Notes: a model not told the origin generated them from the letters alone. DNA of 64,000 bases from Psychrobacter immobilis (GCF_904846235.1 NZ_CAJGZN010000002.1:223761-287760); one strand, 5' to 3'. Shown: positions 1 to 10,642, numbered from the stretch's first letter. Numbers and translations: made by a program.

Positions 1-246
1 AATACGTACCCAGACATCGTTGGCAGGTTGCCAATAGCCTGGTAAGTATTGATTTACTAGAGTCGCACCGATTAATACAGCTGCGGCAAGTAGCCACAAA
101 ATCAAATCTTTTATTGAGCCAGTCTTAGCTACTTCAACAGCAGTAGTACCGCTAGCTGAAACATGCTTATTTTTAGACAGCATTCCACCAGCAACCGCCT
201 TGGCATCAGATAACTTAGTCTCGAGGTTATCTTGATCATTGCTCAT
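1..246 (-). CDS. secE: Protein translocase subunit SecE (3' end outside window)
   Basis: Small membrane subunit of the SecYEG channel, which clamps SecY in the inner membrane. The visible 82 codons run from an ATG at 246 without a stop to the window edge. A hydrophilic N-terminus (MSNDQDNLETKLSDAK) is followed by a hydrophobic helix (LILWLLAAAVLIGATLV) and the start of another after the PGYWQPANDVWVR segment. An extra N-terminal helix of this kind is typical of enterobacterial-type SecE. The position downstream of tuf and tRNA-Trp on the same strand is the conserved tuf-tRNA-secE-nusG order, and nusG would be expected just outside the window. The conserved C-terminal helix is not visible, so the call rests on context and the N-terminal half. 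Confidence 0.85.
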   Translation of the reverse strand, partial: MSNDQDNLETKLSDAKAVAGGMLSKNKHVSASGTTAVEVAKTGSIKDLILWLLAAAVLIGATLVNQYLPGYWQPANDVWVRI

Positions 247-297
247 AAAGAACTCGCTTCGGAGATGGTGGGGTACAACAAAGATGTGATAAGAAGA

Positions 298-373
298 TGG
301 CAGGCGATGTAGGACTCGAACCTACAACCCTCGGTTTTGGAGACCGATGCTCTACCAATTGAGCCAATCGCCT
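298..373 (-). tRNA. tRNA-Trp (anticodon CCA)
   Basis: Read on the minus strand, the sequence folds as a cloverleaf: acceptor AGGCGAT pairs with the 3' ATCGCCT, the D-loop contains TTGGTAGAG, the anticodon loop reads TCTCCAAAA with anticodon CCA, and the T-arm carries GGTTCGAGTCC. The discriminator base is G, and the CCA tail is encoded at 298-300. It lies between tuf and secE and is probably processed from the tuf transcript or its read-through, although a terminator-like hairpin follows tuf. Confidence 0.97.
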
Positions 374-630
374 ATGGGTGTAAAGGACAGCATTATACAA
401 TATTTAGCATAGAATGCAAGCCCTTGACGGTAAAATTATTAATTTTACCTGATTTTGCACCACTGCAGTCTAAAATAACTGCTAGCGTTAAGTGCAGCGA
501 TAATATAACAAGCTATGCCGTAGATTACAATATGCTATCTAACAAATAATTATCTCTATCTCACATATCGTGAGTTATTGTTTCGCTAAAGCTATTATTC
601 TAATTATAATAATGATTCACATTCTCCCAC

Positions 631-665
631 AAAAAAAGACCACCCTAGATAGGATGGCCTTTTTT
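631..665 (-). terminator. Rho-independent terminator after tuf
   Basis: A GGCCATCC / GGGTGGTC imperfect stem (wobble pairs) is flanked by A- and T-runs on both sides. On the minus strand it starts about 38 bases after the tuf stop and ends in seven T residues. The symmetrical A/T flanks could let it work in both directions. Confidence 0.85.
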
Positions 666-702
666 ATGAATAATTCATAAGCTCATTGCTGAGACTTAAG
701 GA

Positions 703-1893
703 TTAGTTCAATACGTTAGCAACAACACCAGCGCCTACAGTACGGCCGCCTTCACGAATAGCGAAGCGAAGACCTTTGTCCATAGCGATTGGGTGGATAA
801 GCTCTACGCCCATCTCAACGTTATCACCAGGCATTACCATTTCAGTACCGTCTTGTAATTGGATTGCGCCAGTTACGTCAGTAGTACGGAAGTAGAACTG
901 TGGACGATAGCCGTTTAGGAATGGTGTGTGACGACCACCCTCTTCTTTGCTCAACACATATACTTCAGCGTCAAACTTGGTGTGAGGAGTGATTGAACCT
1001 GGCTTAGCTAGTACTTGGCCACGTTGTACGTCTTCACGCTTAGTACCACGTAGTAGTACGCCACAGTTTTCGCCTGCACGACCTTCGTCAAGCAGTTTAC
1101 GGAACATCTCTACACCAGTACAGGTGGTTTTTTGAGTGTCACGGATACCAACGATTTCGATCTCGTCGCCAACTTTAACGATACCAGATTCAACACGGCC
1201 TGTTACTACGGTACCACGACCTGAGATTGAGAATACGTCTTCGATTGGCATTAGGAATGCTTTGTCGATGTCACGCTCTGGCTCTGGGATGTAGGTGTCT
1301 AGTACGTTTAGTAGTTCTACAACAGCTGGTTGGCCGTATTTTTCTTGTGAGCCTTTTAGGGCTTCAGTAGCAGAACCTTTAACGATAGGAGTGTCATCGC
1401 CTGGGAAGTCATAGTCGTTCAATAATTCACGAACTTCCATTTCTACTAGTTCTAACAATTCTTCGTCATCAACCATGTCACATTTGTTCATGAATACGAT
1501 GATGTACGGTACGCCAACCTGACGTGAAAGCAAGATGTGCTCACGAGTCTGTGGCATAGGGCCGTCAGTTGCAGATACGACTAGGATTGCGCCGTCCATC
1601 TGAGCAGCACCAGTGATCATGTTTTTAACATAATCGGCGTGACCTGGGCAATCTACGTGAGCATAGTGACGGCTGTCTGTGTCATATTCTACGTGTGAGG
1701 TGTTGATTGTGATACCACGTGCTTTTTCTTCTGGTGCTGAGTCAATAGACGCGTAGTCTTTGGCTTCGCCACCAGAGGTGATTGCAGCTACGGTTGCGAT
1801 TGCAGCGGTAAGGGTTGTTTTACCATGGTCAACGTGTCCGATTGTACCGACGTTGACGTGTGGCTTGTTACGTTCAAACTTGGCCTTTGCCAT
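703..1893 (-). CDS. tuf: Elongation factor Tu
   Basis: GTPase that delivers aminoacyl-tRNA to the ribosomal A site in the cytoplasm. The 396-residue length is usual for bacteria. The G1 P-loop GHVDHGKT, the switch region [22 protein letters not shown] (G3) and NKCDMVDD (G4) are present, followed by the two beta-barrel domains with the C-terminal end GVVANVLN. Upstream on the minus strand is AAAAAGAGGAAATACCC before the ATG, giving a clear Shine-Dalgarno sequence. A strong promoter lies at 2009-2036, so tuf can be transcribed apart from fusA. Many gammaproteobacteria carry a second tuf copy elsewhere; this cannot be checked here. Confidence 0.99.
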   Translation of the reverse strand: MAKAKFERNKPHVNVGTIGHVDHGKTTLTAAIATVAAITSGGEAKDYASIDSAPEEKARGITINTSHVEYDTDSRHYAHVDCPGHADYVKNMITGAAQMDGAILVVSATDGPMPQTREHILLSRQVGVPYIIVFMNKCDMVDDEELLELVEMEVRELLNDYDFPGDDTPIVKGSATEALKGSQEKYGQPAVVELLNVLDTYIPEPERDIDKAFLMPIEDVFSISGRGTVVTGRVESGIVKVGDEIEIVGIRDTQKTTCTGVEMFRKLLDEGRAGENCGVLLRGTKREDVQRGQVLAKPGSITPHTKFDAEVYVLSKEEGGRHTPFLNGYRPQFYFRTTDVTGAIQLQDGTEMVMPGDNVEMGVELIHPIAMDKGLRFAIREGGRTVGAGVVANVLN

Positions 1894-1987
1894 GGGTATT
1901 TCCTCTTTTTTTGGGGTTCAAGACTTAACTCATATAAATATGATTATTAAGACGATTTTGACCACATTAAGATAATTGTTAAAAGGT

Positions 1988-2005
1988 TGCACATACTAAT
2001 GTGCA
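1988..2005 (-). repeat. Inverted repeat at the predicted tuf transcript start
   Basis: TGCACAT and ATGTGCA form a perfect 7-bp stem around a 4-base loop (ACTA). It lies 3-20 bases downstream of the tuf -10 box, so it would form a hairpin at the extreme 5' end of the tuf mRNA, or be a DNA operator covering the start point. There is no T-run, so it is not a terminator. Confidence 0.5.
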
Positions 2006-2008
2006 GAT

Positions 2009-2036
2009 ATTATAAGAAAATCGCGGCCAATAACAA
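2009..2036 (-). promoter_or_regulatory. Predicted sigma-70 promoter of tuf
   Basis: On the minus strand TTGTTA (4 of 6 consensus) is followed after 16 bases by a perfect TATAAT. The start site would be near 2002, giving a leader of about 110 bases before tuf. Confidence 0.65.
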
Positions 2037-2066
2037 GTCTTTTAACAAGTTATTGGCGTATTCTTT

Positions 2067-2101
2067 AGTGACAATACACAGACGTACTCTATATTGTCAC
2101 T
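2067..2101 (-). repeat. Hairpin just after fusA
   Basis: AGTGACAATA and TATTGTCACT are a perfect 10-bp inverted repeat around a 15-base loop, starting about 16 bases past the fusA stop. No U-run follows on the minus strand, so it resembles a mRNA 3'-end stabiliser or processing site more than a classical terminator. Confidence 0.55.
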
Positions 2102-2116
2102 TTCAGTAAGTTTTAT

Positions 2117-4243
2117 TTACTCGTCATCATCTTTAGAGTTGAACTTAGAGATGATTTCAGCAGCAACTGATTTTGGAATCTCAGCGTACTTTTGGAATTC
2201 CATTGAGTAAGTTGCACGGCCTTGTGACATAGAGCGCATTTGAGTGGCATAACCAAACATTTCCGCTAATGGTACTTCAGCACGAATCTGTTTAGTACCG
2301 CCAGGTAGATCTTCCATACCCTGTACCAAACCACGACGACGGTTAAGATCGCCCATGATGTCGCCCATGTAGTCTTCAGGTGTTTCAACTTCTACTTTCA
2401 TTACTGGCTCAAGTAGTGCTGGATCAGCTGCTAAGAAACCTTTTCTGAAGGCCATAGAACCAGCCATCTTAAATGACAATTCATCAGAGTCAACGTCATG
2501 ATAAGAACCATCATACAAGGTCGCTTTTACGCCAACTACTGGGTAGCCTGCAAGTACGCCGTTTTTCATGCGCTCTTGGATACCTTTATCAACAGCACCG
2601 TGGAATTCTTTTGGTACAGTACCACCAACAACTTCTTCAGCGAATTCATATTCAGTGTCGCCAGCTGGATCAAGTGGCTCAAGACGTAACCAAACATGAC
2701 CAAACTTACCACGACCACCTGTTTGACGTACGAATTTGCCTTCTTGTTCAACAGTGTTACGAATCGTCTCACGATAAGCAACCTGAGGTGCACCGATGTT
2801 TGCTTCAACGTTGAATTCACGCTTCATACGGTCAACAAGAATCTCTAGATGTAGCTCACCCATACCACTGATGATTGTCTGACCAGATTCTTCGTCAGTG
2901 TGTACACGGAACGATGGATCTTCTTTTGCCAAACGGCCAAGAGCGATTGACATTTTTTCTTGGTCAGCTTTGGTCTTTGGCTCAACAGCTAGAGAGATAA
3001 CTGGATCTGGGAATTCCATACGCTCAAGAGTGATCACGTTGTCTTCATCACATAGCGTATCACCAGTAGTCACATCTTTCATGCCGACTAGAGCTGCGAT
3101 ATCACCAGTACGAATCTCTGCAAGCTCTTCTTGAGAGTTTGCCATCATCTGTACGATACGACCAACACGCTCACGCTTCATTTTAACTGGGTTATAAACA
3201 CTGCTACCCTGCTTCATTACACCAGAATAAACACGTACGAAGGTTAAGTTACCAACGAATTTGTCATTCATGATTTTGAACGCTAGTGCTGAGAAAGGTG
3301 CTTCATCTGATGCTTCACGGCTGCCTTCGCTTTCGTCTTTGTCATCAAGAATACCTTTAATAGCAGGTACGTCGATTGGTGCAGGTAGATACTGAATAAC
3401 GGCATCTAGCATCTTCTGTACACCTTTGTTCTTAAAGGCAGTACCACAAAGAAGCGGAATGATTTCGTTATCGATAGTTAACTGACGAATAGCACCGTGA
3501 ATTTGTTCTACAGTCAACTCACCGTTTTCTAGGTATTCGTTCATCAACTCTTCGTTGGCTTCAGCAGCATTTTCTACAAGGTGCTCGCGGTATTCTGCTG
3601 CTTTTTCTTGTAGTTCAGTTGGGATTTCGCGCTCATCATATTGCATACCTTGAGACGCTTCGTCCCAATAGATAGCTTTCATGGTCACTAGATCAACAAC
3701 GCCTTCGAAGTCATCTTCTTTACCAATTGGGATAACCAATGGTACAGGGTTACCGCCTAAGCGAGTTTTGATCTGTTCGATAACACGATAGAAATCAGCA
3801 CCAACACGATCCATTTTGTTTACAAATGCAAGACGTGGTACTTTATATTTGTTCGCCTGACGCCATACGGTCTCAGACTGTGGCTGAACGCCGCCTACTG
3901 CACAGTAAACCATGCAAGCGCCATCAAGTACACGCATAGAACGTTCAACTTCGATCGTGAAGTCAACGTGACCTGGGGTATCGATGATGTTGATACGGTG
4001 TTCGTCAAACTGTTTAGCCATACCTGACCAAAAACAAGTTGTTGCCGCTGAGGTAATAGTAATACCACGCTCTTGTTCTTGCTCCATCCAGTCCATAGTG
4101 GCTGCGCCATCATGTACTTCGCCAATTTTGTGGCTAACACCGGTATAGAATAAAACACGCTCTGTAGTGGTTGTCTTACCAGCATCGATGTGCGCTGAGA
4201 TACCAATATTGCGATAGCGTTTTAGGGGAGTTTTACGAGCCAT
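2117..4243 (-). CDS. fusA: Elongation factor G
   Basis: Ribosomal translocase GTPase; with RRF it also recycles ribosomes. At 708 residues it is full length. G motifs are [13 protein letters not shown] near residue 18, DTPGHVDF and NKMDR. Downstream, domain II, domain IV ([13 protein letters not shown]) and the C-terminal ferredoxin-like domain ([21 protein letters not shown]) are all present. The start is ATG after a GGAAAACACT leader with TAGGAA as the likely ribosome-binding site. It follows rpsG and rpsL as in the str operon, but with an unusually wide 343-base gap. Confidence 0.99.
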   Translation of the reverse strand: MARKTPLKRYRNIGISAHIDAGKTTTTERVLFYTGVSHKIGEVHDGAATMDWMEQEQERGITITSAATTCFWSGMAKQFDEHRINIIDTPGHVDFTIEVERSMRVLDGACMVYCAVGGVQPQSETVWRQANKYKVPRLAFVNKMDRVGADFYRVIEQIKTRLGGNPVPLVIPIGKEDDFEGVVDLVTMKAIYWDEASQGMQYDEREIPTELQEKAAEYREHLVENAAEANEELMNEYLENGELTVEQIHGAIRQLTIDNEIIPLLCGTAFKNKGVQKMLDAVIQYLPAPIDVPAIKGILDDKDESEGSREASDEAPFSALAFKIMNDKFVGNLTFVRVYSGVMKQGSSVYNPVKMKRERVGRIVQMMANSQEELAEIRTGDIAALVGMKDVTTGDTLCDEDNVITLERMEFPDPVISLAVEPKTKADQEKMSIALGRLAKEDPSFRVHTDEESGQTIISGMGELHLEILVDRMKREFNVEANIGAPQVAYRETIRNTVEQEGKFVRQTGGRGKFGHVWLRLEPLDPAGDTEYEFAEEVVGGTVPKEFHGAVDKGIQERMKNGVLAGYPVVGVKATLYDGSYHDVDSDELSFKMAGSMAFRKGFLAADPALLEPVMKVEVETPEDYMGDIMGDLNRRRGLVQGMEDLPGGTKQIRAEVPLAEMFGYATQMRSMSQGRATYSMEFQKYAEIPKSVAAEIISKFNSKDDDE

Positions 4244-4586
4244 AGTGTTTTCCTAGGAAAAGTCGTGTATATAATAATGTATTGTGTCTCTACCTCATAC
4301 TCTATGACAAAGCGTTCAGCTTCGTAATATTACTTACTGATTATTGAGCCTAATACGGACAAAAAAAGAGCAAATACTAAGAATAGTGCGGCATCAAATT
4401 TGGGATGCTCTCCAGCAAAAACTGTATTTGTTAAGAGAGACATCTGGATAGATGTCCGCCACCTCAGTCATCAATAAATAACATTTATATATGACCGAAT
4501 GATGATGGCGGCAATCAATAGAATAAACAACAATGTAAGATTAAATGGCATGAGCCTCTAATCTCAAGCTACTATTAAAAAGTAGC
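4244..4586. other. rpsG-fusA spacer with one hairpin
   Basis: No ORF of note. The only structure seen is a 7-bp perfect stem, GACATCT/AGATGTC, with a GGAT tetraloop at 4439-4456. The spacer is long for an str operon. A separate fusA promoter is plausible (TTGTCA at 4308-4303 on the minus strand, with a poor -10 18 bases on), but not convincing. Confidence 0.4.
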
Positions 4587-5060
4587 TTAGAAACGGTAAT
4601 GAGAGAATGCTTTGTTAGCATCTGCCATGCGGTGAACTTCGTCACGCTTTTTCATAGCAGCGCCTTTGCCATCAGCAGCATCATTCAATTCGCCAGCTAA
4701 ACGCAAAGCCATTGATTTTTCAGAACGCTTAGCAGCAGCTTCAGCTAACCAACGCATAGCCAATGCAGTACGACGGGAGGGGCGTACTTCCATTGGTACT
4801 TGATAGGTTGCACCACCGACACGGCGAGCTTTTACTTCTACCATTGGGCGTACATTTTCTAGCACTTCTTCGAAGAAAGATACTGGATCTTCAACTTTAC
4901 GCTTCTCACTTACTGTCTCAAGTGCACCGTAAACGATACGCTCAGCAGTAGATTTTTTACCATCACTCATTACATGGTTGATGAATTTTGCAACAGTTTG
5001 GCTACCAAACTTAGGATCCGGTAGGATCTCACGGGCAGCAACGACGCGACGTCTTGGCAT
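4587..5060 (-). CDS. rpsG: 30S ribosomal protein S7
   Basis: Primary binding protein for the 3' domain of 16S rRNA, which nucleates assembly of the 30S head. The 157 residues begin [16 protein letters not shown] and include [20 protein letters not shown] and [17 protein letters not shown], all diagnostic for S7. In the str operon of E. coli, S7 is also the translational autoregulator; the site there is between rpsL and rpsG. Here that spacer is 218 bases. Confidence 0.99.
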   Translation of the reverse strand: MPRRRVVAAREILPDPKFGSQTVAKFINHVMSDGKKSTAERIVYGALETVSEKRKVEDPVSFFEEVLENVRPMVEVKARRVGGATYQVPMEVRPSRRTALAMRWLAEAAAKRSEKSMALRLAGELNDAADGKGAAMKKRDEVHRMADANKAFSHYRF

Positions 5061-5278
5061 AATAAATTTCCTTATCTTCAGGAGTGTCTAACATTCACAA
5101 CATCGACTACTTATCATTAGGATATAGCAGTGAGTTATCAGTTAGCCTTACTGCATGGTGGTATGTTTTAATAGCAAATCACAGATATATATTTATATAA
5201 AAGCGATATTACTACTGACACCAAACCCATGCACAGTTATTGGGTAGTGCAAAAAGCTTATCTAATAACGTTTAGTTA

Positions 5279-5653
5279 TTAAACTTTAGGCTTCTTAGCA
5301 CCGTACTTAGAGCGACCTTGCTTACGGTCTTTAACGCCTGCGCAATCTAATGCACCGCGAACAGTGTGATAACGTACACCTGGTAGATCTTTTACACGAC
5401 CACCACGGATTAGAACAACACTGTGCTCTTGTAGGTTATGACCTTCGCCGCCGATGTAGCTTGATACTTCATAGCCTGAAGTCAAACGTACACGACATAC
5501 TTTACGCATGGCAGAGTTAGGTTTTTTTGGCGTGGTAGTATATACACGAGTACATACACCGCGACGCTGTGGGCACGCTTCCAACGCAGGAACTTTTGAC
5601 TTTTCCTTGATGGTTTTGCGACCTTTACGAATCAATTGGTTAGTTGTTGCCAT
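5279..5653 (-). CDS. rpsL: 30S ribosomal protein S12
   Basis: Decoding-centre protein of the small subunit. The usual 124-residue form starts at [13 protein letters not shown], with GGGAGAAGGATGCCTT before the ATG as a strong ribosome-binding site. An in-frame upstream ATG (5698) would add 15 non-conserved residues and is rejected. The streptomycin-resistance hot spots read TTPKKPNSA (Lys at the position of E. coli K43) and [13 protein letters not shown] (K88), i.e. the wild-type, streptomycin-sensitive residues. It is the first gene of the str cluster, with a near-consensus promoter about 100 bases upstream. Confidence 0.98.
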   Translation of the reverse strand: MATTNQLIRKGRKTIKEKSKVPALEACPQRRGVCTRVYTTTPKKPNSAMRKVCRVRLTSGYEVSSYIGGEGHNLQEHSVVLIRGGRVKDLPGVRYHTVRGALDCAGVKDRKQGRSKYGAKKPKV

Positions 5654-5756
5654 AAGGCATCCTTCTCCCGTTTGGTATAAAACAAAAAAATGGGCCAATG
5701 CACCATCTATCTGACAATAATTGCAGATTTCGGGGCACCCATTTTTAGGACAGTGT

Positions 5757-5785
5757 ATTATAAAGAGTTGTTGCTGCTATTTCAA
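5757..5785 (-). promoter_or_regulatory. Strong sigma-70 promoter of the str operon
   Basis: On the minus strand TTGAAA (5 of 6) is followed after exactly 17 bases by TATAAT (6 of 6). Predicted start near 5750, giving a leader of about 97 bases before rpsL. The rest of the region up to 6064 shows nothing else recognisable. Confidence 0.85.
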
Positions 5786-6064
5786 CCACTTATGAATGGT
5801 TTCGCTTTACAACATTTGATAGATATGCATTCAGCCTCTCATTGTATCACTTTATAGATTTTTCGCCGAAAAATAGCGTAATAAATAAAGTACACAAAGC
5901 GAGCTCAAGCATCATTAAGAAAAGATGTTTAACATTGAAATGGTACTTGATAGTAACTAAGTGGTAGTATTTATCCTAATTTTCAAGTCGTGTTGCTCAA
6001 TCAAACTAAGATAAATACCATTGCGCTTATAAAGCTATAACCCAACTAGCAAATAATATCTTTA

Positions 6065-7171
6065 TTACTTGGCTTTTTTATCAGACGTTTGCTTGTCTGC
6101 GTCTTTTTTACTGCTAGTTTCTTCCTTATCAGTAACTTTTTCTGGATCACTGCTTTTTTCTTTGGGCTCTGTGTCTTTTTTCGCCTCATCAGTATTAGCC
6201 TTTTCTACTTTAGCCTCACTGCTGCTGTCATCAGTAATGGCACGATTGGCTAGTTTTGCCTCTGGCGCAAAGGTCGCTTGAGCAACGCCAATAACTTCGT
6301 CAATCAACTGACTGTTGTAGTGCATACCGATCGCTACTGCGGTGACAGGAATAAAACGACGAACCCATGATAAATTAATCTGATCTAAATCAATACCTAC
6401 TTGACTGGCGACTTTGTCTATTTGCGCAGCATAGAAATTTACATTTTTATTTTTCAGACCGAGATTTTTAAGTTCACTATGTAGTCCATTGCTCTGAGCA
6501 TTATCAAGCAAACCTTTACCAATACCTAGACCAGCTAGTAGCGCTTGTTTTTCTTGCATCTTGCTCAAATCAGCGTTTGATAGTAGTTCGTACGCCATCT
6601 TGACGCCTTGCTTACCTGTCAGCGGCTTATTATATACAGCAGCAATCTGATAAACCGTACGTAATGAAACCAATAATAGCCACAATGTATCAGCTAGCAA
6701 ACCTGGTAGACCTGCCAAACCTGTCAAACCACCCATCATTGCAAGCGCGCGGTTTTGATTAGCGATATCAGTAGCTAGCGCATAACGCTCTTCGTCATCT
6801 AAAGTAGCAATATTGGCAAAACGATGCTCATTAGGTAAGTCGAGTTGGCTCCAGTTGGCAGCGAGGTTGGCTACTTGGGCAAATGCGCCGTCAACTGTCG
6901 ATTGGAAAAAGCTATTCGGCACGACTTTCTTGGCGTATTTACCATAAGTAGCAAAGCGTGGTCCTAAAAGTTGCTGCGTAGCTTTTAAGGTTTGCTCACG
7001 AAACAAGTCTTGTTGGTAGTCTTCATCGCCTAGGTCGACGGCTTTGTATTGACGCGGTTTGCCTGTTTTAGCATTTACGCTGTCAATCATAGCCCCTACA
7101 CGCTCTAGGTTGTTTCGAGTAAAAGAGCCAATGGTATTTATGCTTTTAGAAAGAGTACTACGCTTTGCCAT
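6065..7171 (-). CDS. EcsC family protein
   Basis: 368-residue protein of the EcsC family, named after a B. subtilis gene beside an ABC transporter; its molecular role is not established. The family signature lies near residues 145-185, with a Gly/Leu-rich hydrophobic stretch (GGLTGLAGLPGLLADTLW) and LRTVYQIAAVYN. A second hydrophobic stretch is near residue 275 (RRFIPVTAVAIGMHYN). The last 55 residues are a charged Lys/Glu/Asp/Ser/Thr-rich tail, probably disordered. It stands alone on the minus strand; the gap before rpsL contains that gene's promoter. Membrane association is inferred from the hydrophobic segments. Confidence 0.8.
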   Translation of the reverse strand: MAKRSTLSKSINTIGSFTRNNLERVGAMIDSVNAKTGKPRQYKAVDLGDEDYQQDLFREQTLKATQQLLGPRFATYGKYAKKVVPNSFFQSTVDGAFAQVANLAANWSQLDLPNEHRFANIATLDDEERYALATDIANQNRALAMMGGLTGLAGLPGLLADTLWLLLVSLRTVYQIAAVYNKPLTGKQGVKMAYELLSNADLSKMQEKQALLAGLGIGKGLLDNAQSNGLHSELKNLGLKNKNVNFYAAQIDKVASQVGIDLDQINLSWVRRFIPVTAVAIGMHYNSQLIDEVIGVAQATFAPEAKLANRAITDDSSSEAKVEKANTDEAKKDTEPKEKSSDPEKVTDKEETSSKKDADKQTSDKKAK

Positions 7172-7669
7172 CGTGATGTCCTTAATATGATGAAGTGGTT
7201 TTTAATATAGTTGTATTTTAATATGATAGTTAATTATTAATAATAGTGAATCTATTATTCTAGCCAGTTATCGTAACTGGTGTCAGTGCGAACAATGTTA
7301 TTAGAATCACAAATTTTGTATCTAAAGTATAATTCCGTCCATAGTCAGTAGCTAGTCTTACTTCTCATCTCTTTACTCAAAACTCAGTCATAAGTGTTAT
7401 TTTGTCGTTATTTTACACTTGTCCGAAGATTTCCAGTGCTTGATACGTTATCATGTGCCATAACTGAGAGCATAATTGTACACTGAATTTATATTGTCTC
7501 TGATAGACCGTTAACAGAATTTCGTTACCTAAATTCATGCTATCGTTATCTACATAGACTATTTTTTCATTATAATGCTTGAATTAACTCATAGTTAAAC
7601 ATCATATATAGATTTACCACGATTATTGCAACCAACTGCTAGCAAGTCGTTACTTATAAGGAATAGCAT
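7172..7669. other. Divergent spacer between EcsC gene and fabB
   Basis: 498 AT-rich bases with no supported ORF. A TATAAT hexamer at 7571-7576 is about 100 bases before fabB but has no good -35 partner. AAGGA at 7658-7662 is the fabB ribosome-binding site. Regulation of fabB by a fatty-acid regulator is possible, but no operator was recognised. Confidence 0.3.
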
Positions 7670-8905
7670 ATGCGCCGCGTCGTTATTACTGGAGCAGGGA
7701 TTGTCTCTTGTATTGGACATGATTTAGATACTGTCACCACTGCCCTCAAAGAAGGTCAGTCTGGCATTACATTTAACGATTCTTATGCTGAGCACGAGTT
7801 TAAATCACACGTGAGCGGTAGTATCAATCAATCAGAACTTGATACCAGTGGTATCGATCGTAAGCTGAAACGGTTCTTTAGTGACGCCAGTCTCTATGCT
7901 TATGTTAGTGCACTAAATGCGATTGAGCACTCTGGCCTGTCACTTGATACTATCAATAACAACCCACGAGTGGGTGTAGTGGCAAGTTCGGGCGGCGCAT
8001 CAACAGAAAATATCGTCAATGCTATCGATGCTATGCGCGAAAAAGGTCTACGCGGTGTAGGCGCAATGGCAGTACCAAAGACAATGGGCAGCTCGGTATC
8101 AGCCGCTTTAGCAACCGGTCTCAAAATCCAAGGCGTCTCCTACTCTCTCGCCTCTGCTTGTGCGACTTCGACACACTGTATCGGTCATGCTGCTGAGCTT
8201 ATCCAATTGGGTAAAGCCGATGTGATATTGGCTGGTGGTAGTGAAGCTGAGCATTGGACGCAGTCTTGTATGTTTGATGCTATGGGCGCAGTTAGTACTC
8301 AGTATAACGACACACCAAAACTTGCCTCAAGAGCCTATGACAAAGACCGTGACGGTTTTGTGATTGCTGCTGGTGGCGCGATGGTGGTTGTAGAGAGTCT
8401 GGAACATGCTCAAGCACGCGGCGCTAATATTTTGGCTGAAATCGTTGGCTATGGTGCCAGCTCTGATGGTGCAGAAATGGTTGCGCCAAGCGGTGAAGGT
8501 GCTGTTCGCTGTATGCAACAAGCCTTAACTGAAGCGGGTCTAGAAAGTGTCGATTACATCAACAGCCATGGTACTAGTACACCGTTAGGCGATATTACTG
8601 AGCTTAAAGCGATTGCTAAAGTATTTGATAATGACATCAGTAAAGTACCTGCTATCAGCTCAACCAAATCAATGACAGGTCATAGCTTGGGTGCTGTTGG
8701 TGCACAAGAGCTGATTTATTGTCTACTGATGCTACAGGACGGCTTTATCGCTCCAAGTATCAATGTTGATAACTTGGACCCTGCTGCTGAAGGTTTCGAT
8801 ATTGTCACCGAAATGCGTGAAGCTAATCTTGAAACCTTGATGAGTAATAGCTTTGGCTTTGGTGGTACCAACGCTACGCTAATTATCAAAAAGTTTGACG
8901 CTTAA
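7670..8905 (+). CDS. fabB: Beta-ketoacyl-ACP synthase I (FabB type)
   Basis: Condensing enzyme that elongates acyl-ACP with malonyl-ACP, and in E. coli is needed for unsaturated fatty acids. The 411-residue thiolase fold has the nucleophile Cys164 in [14 protein letters not shown] and the two His of the Cys-His-His triad in [11 protein letters not shown] and [12 protein letters not shown]. The C-terminal [12 protein letters not shown] is conserved. The start [13 protein letters not shown] and the short overall length fit FabB rather than FabF. AAGGA sits 8 bases before the ATG. pabB follows after 3 bases, so the two are probably co-transcribed though metabolically unrelated. Confidence 0.93.
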   Translation: MRRVVITGAGIVSCIGHDLDTVTTALKEGQSGITFNDSYAEHEFKSHVSGSINQSELDTSGIDRKLKRFFSDASLYAYVSALNAIEHSGLSLDTINNNPRVGVVASSGGASTENIVNAIDAMREKGLRGVGAMAVPKTMGSSVSAALATGLKIQGVSYSLASACATSTHCIGHAAELIQLGKADVILAGGSEAEHWTQSCMFDAMGAVSTQYNDTPKLASRAYDKDRDGFVIAAGGAMVVVESLEHAQARGANILAEIVGYGASSDGAEMVAPSGEGAVRCMQQALTEAGLESVDYINSHGTSTPLGDITELKAIAKVFDNDISKVPAISSTKSMTGHSLGAVGAQELIYCLLMLQDGFIAPSINVDNLDPAAEGFDIVTEMREANLETLMSNSFGFGGTNATLIIKKFDA

Positions 8906-8908
8906 CCC

Positions 8909-10642
8909 ATGCTTGTATCAAATCACAATACAACTGAGCAGACAGATTCTGTGCCATCGCCAGCTAGCAAACCTAGCTGGCGTTTTGGTGATTTGTCAGC
9001 GGCTGAATTAATGCCACAGCTAAGACGCCATTTACTTAACCAAGATGATGCAGAAAATTGGCAATTGGCTTGGTTAAATAATGACGGACGACCAGTAATT
9101 GGCTTGCTGCCTAAAGTCAGCTGGTCGGTTTATCCCAATTGTGAGCAAGCCTCTAGTGATTTACCCAATATTTATAAGGTGATTAAGAGTTGTCGCAATA
9201 CTGACTTGAGTCGCGATACTAATGTAAATAGCGTTGATAACAATTATGCTAGCACCACAGCTTATATGAGCTATCTAGAGTGGCAAGAGGAACTAATCGC
9301 TTATAGTAACGATCAAGAAATTAATCACGACACCTCATATATCAATAACGAAGAAAGCCCAAAACCCAGTTATCATCATGGGCTAATCGGTTTTATTGGT
9401 TATGATATTGCGGCCTATGAGCTAAGCCCTGCCGATAGAATTGAATTGGCAATACAGCCGTGTGCTTCATTAGGGCATTATGATATTTATCTAACACCTA
9501 CGGCACATGCTGATACAGGTTGGACGTTAAAGAATCATCTAACTAACGACGATGCTTCTGAGAATACCGATCATGAGACAAACGATATTCTTATAAATAC
9601 TCTTACCTCTTACCTAGGTGAACTGGATCAAAAACTGTCTGATAAACATCTCAATCAACCACAGTTTAAAGATGTATCAAACATCACTCCCCTAGTTTTA
9701 AGTCCGCGATGGAGTAAGCTTAATTATCAACAAGCATTTAATCGCACACAAGACTATCTACAACAAGGTGACTGCTATCAGATAAACCTGACACAGAAAT
9801 GGTCTGGCAGTTTAGCGCGTGAAAATAACGATGTTCAATCAGCCTTTTCGCTTATTGACTATTTGCCTGCGCTATATCGCAATACAAAAGTGCCTTTTGC
9901 AGGATATATGAGCGTTGATAGCAATGATGGTGATTACCTAAATAGAAGCAGCAGCTTTAACACAGATAGCAATCATTTTGAATTGTTAAGCTGCTCACCT
10001 GAGTTATTTTTTACATTCACTAGAGAAGTTGATACTGGCAAACACTCTATTCGCACCAAGCCTATCAAGGGAACCATGCCGCGAGGTACGTCTAACGAGC
10101 AAGATGAGCGCTATAAACAGCAATTGGTCAATAGCGAAAAAGACCGTGCCGAAAATGTCATGATTGTCGATTTACTGCGTAATGATTTGGGCAAATACGC
10201 CAAAATTGGCACTGTGAAAGTACCACAGTTATTTGCAATTGAGAGCTTTAGTAACGTGCATCATATGGTGAGTACCATTACTGCTGAGCTAAAAGCTGAT
10301 ACTCATCCGTTGGCTGTATTGTTTGGTAGTCTGCCTGCTGGCTCTATTACTGGCACACCGAAAAAACGCGCTGTTGAGATCATCGCTGAGTTGGAGTCTA
10401 CGCCACGCGGTGCCTACTGTGGCACTATGGGTTATATGAACTTTGATGGTAGTGGTCAATGGAATGTGCTCATTCGTACTTTGCAAGCCAACGCTTTGTC
10501 GAATGATGACTGTAATAAAGAAAGACACGTTAACCTGTGGGCAGGTGGCGGTATTACGGTCGCATCCGATTGTGATGCTGAATACCAAGAATGCTTAGAT
10601 AAAGTAGGTAATTTATTATCAGTACTTGCTCAAAAAACCTAA
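8909..10642 (+). CDS. pabB: Aminodeoxychorismate synthase component I
   Basis: Converts chorismate plus ammonia (from the PabA glutaminase) to 4-amino-4-deoxychorismate for folate. The chorismate-binding domain is in the second half: QGDCYQINLTQKW, IRTKPIKGTMPRG, DRAENVMIVDLLRNDLGK and PAGSITGTPKKRAVEII. The Lys in PIKGT is the covalent-adduct residue that marks PabB, where anthranilate synthase TrpE has Ala. At 577 residues it is long, because of polar Asn/Asp/Ser/Thr-rich inserts near residues 90-150 and 205-250. The start three bases after fabB has no good Shine-Dalgarno sequence, suggesting translational coupling. Confidence 0.92.
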   Translation: MLVSNHNTTEQTDSVPSPASKPSWRFGDLSAAELMPQLRRHLLNQDDAENWQLAWLNNDGRPVIGLLPKVSWSVYPNCEQASSDLPNIYKVIKSCRNTDLSRDTNVNSVDNNYASTTAYMSYLEWQEELIAYSNDQEINHDTSYINNEESPKPSYHHGLIGFIGYDIAAYELSPADRIELAIQPCASLGHYDIYLTPTAHADTGWTLKNHLTNDDASENTDHETNDILINTLTSYLGELDQKLSDKHLNQPQFKDVSNITPLVLSPRWSKLNYQQAFNRTQDYLQQGDCYQINLTQKWSGSLARENNDVQSAFSLIDYLPALYRNTKVPFAGYMSVDSNDGDYLNRSSSFNTDSNHFELLSCSPELFFTFTREVDTGKHSIRTKPIKGTMPRGTSNEQDERYKQQLVNSEKDRAENVMIVDLLRNDLGKYAKIGTVKVPQLFAIESFSNVHHMVSTITAELKADTHPLAVLFGSLPAGSITGTPKKRAVEIIAELESTPRGAYCGTMGYMNFDGSGQWNVLIRTLQANALSNDDCNKERHVNLWAGGGITVASDCDAEYQECLDKVGNLLSVLAQKT

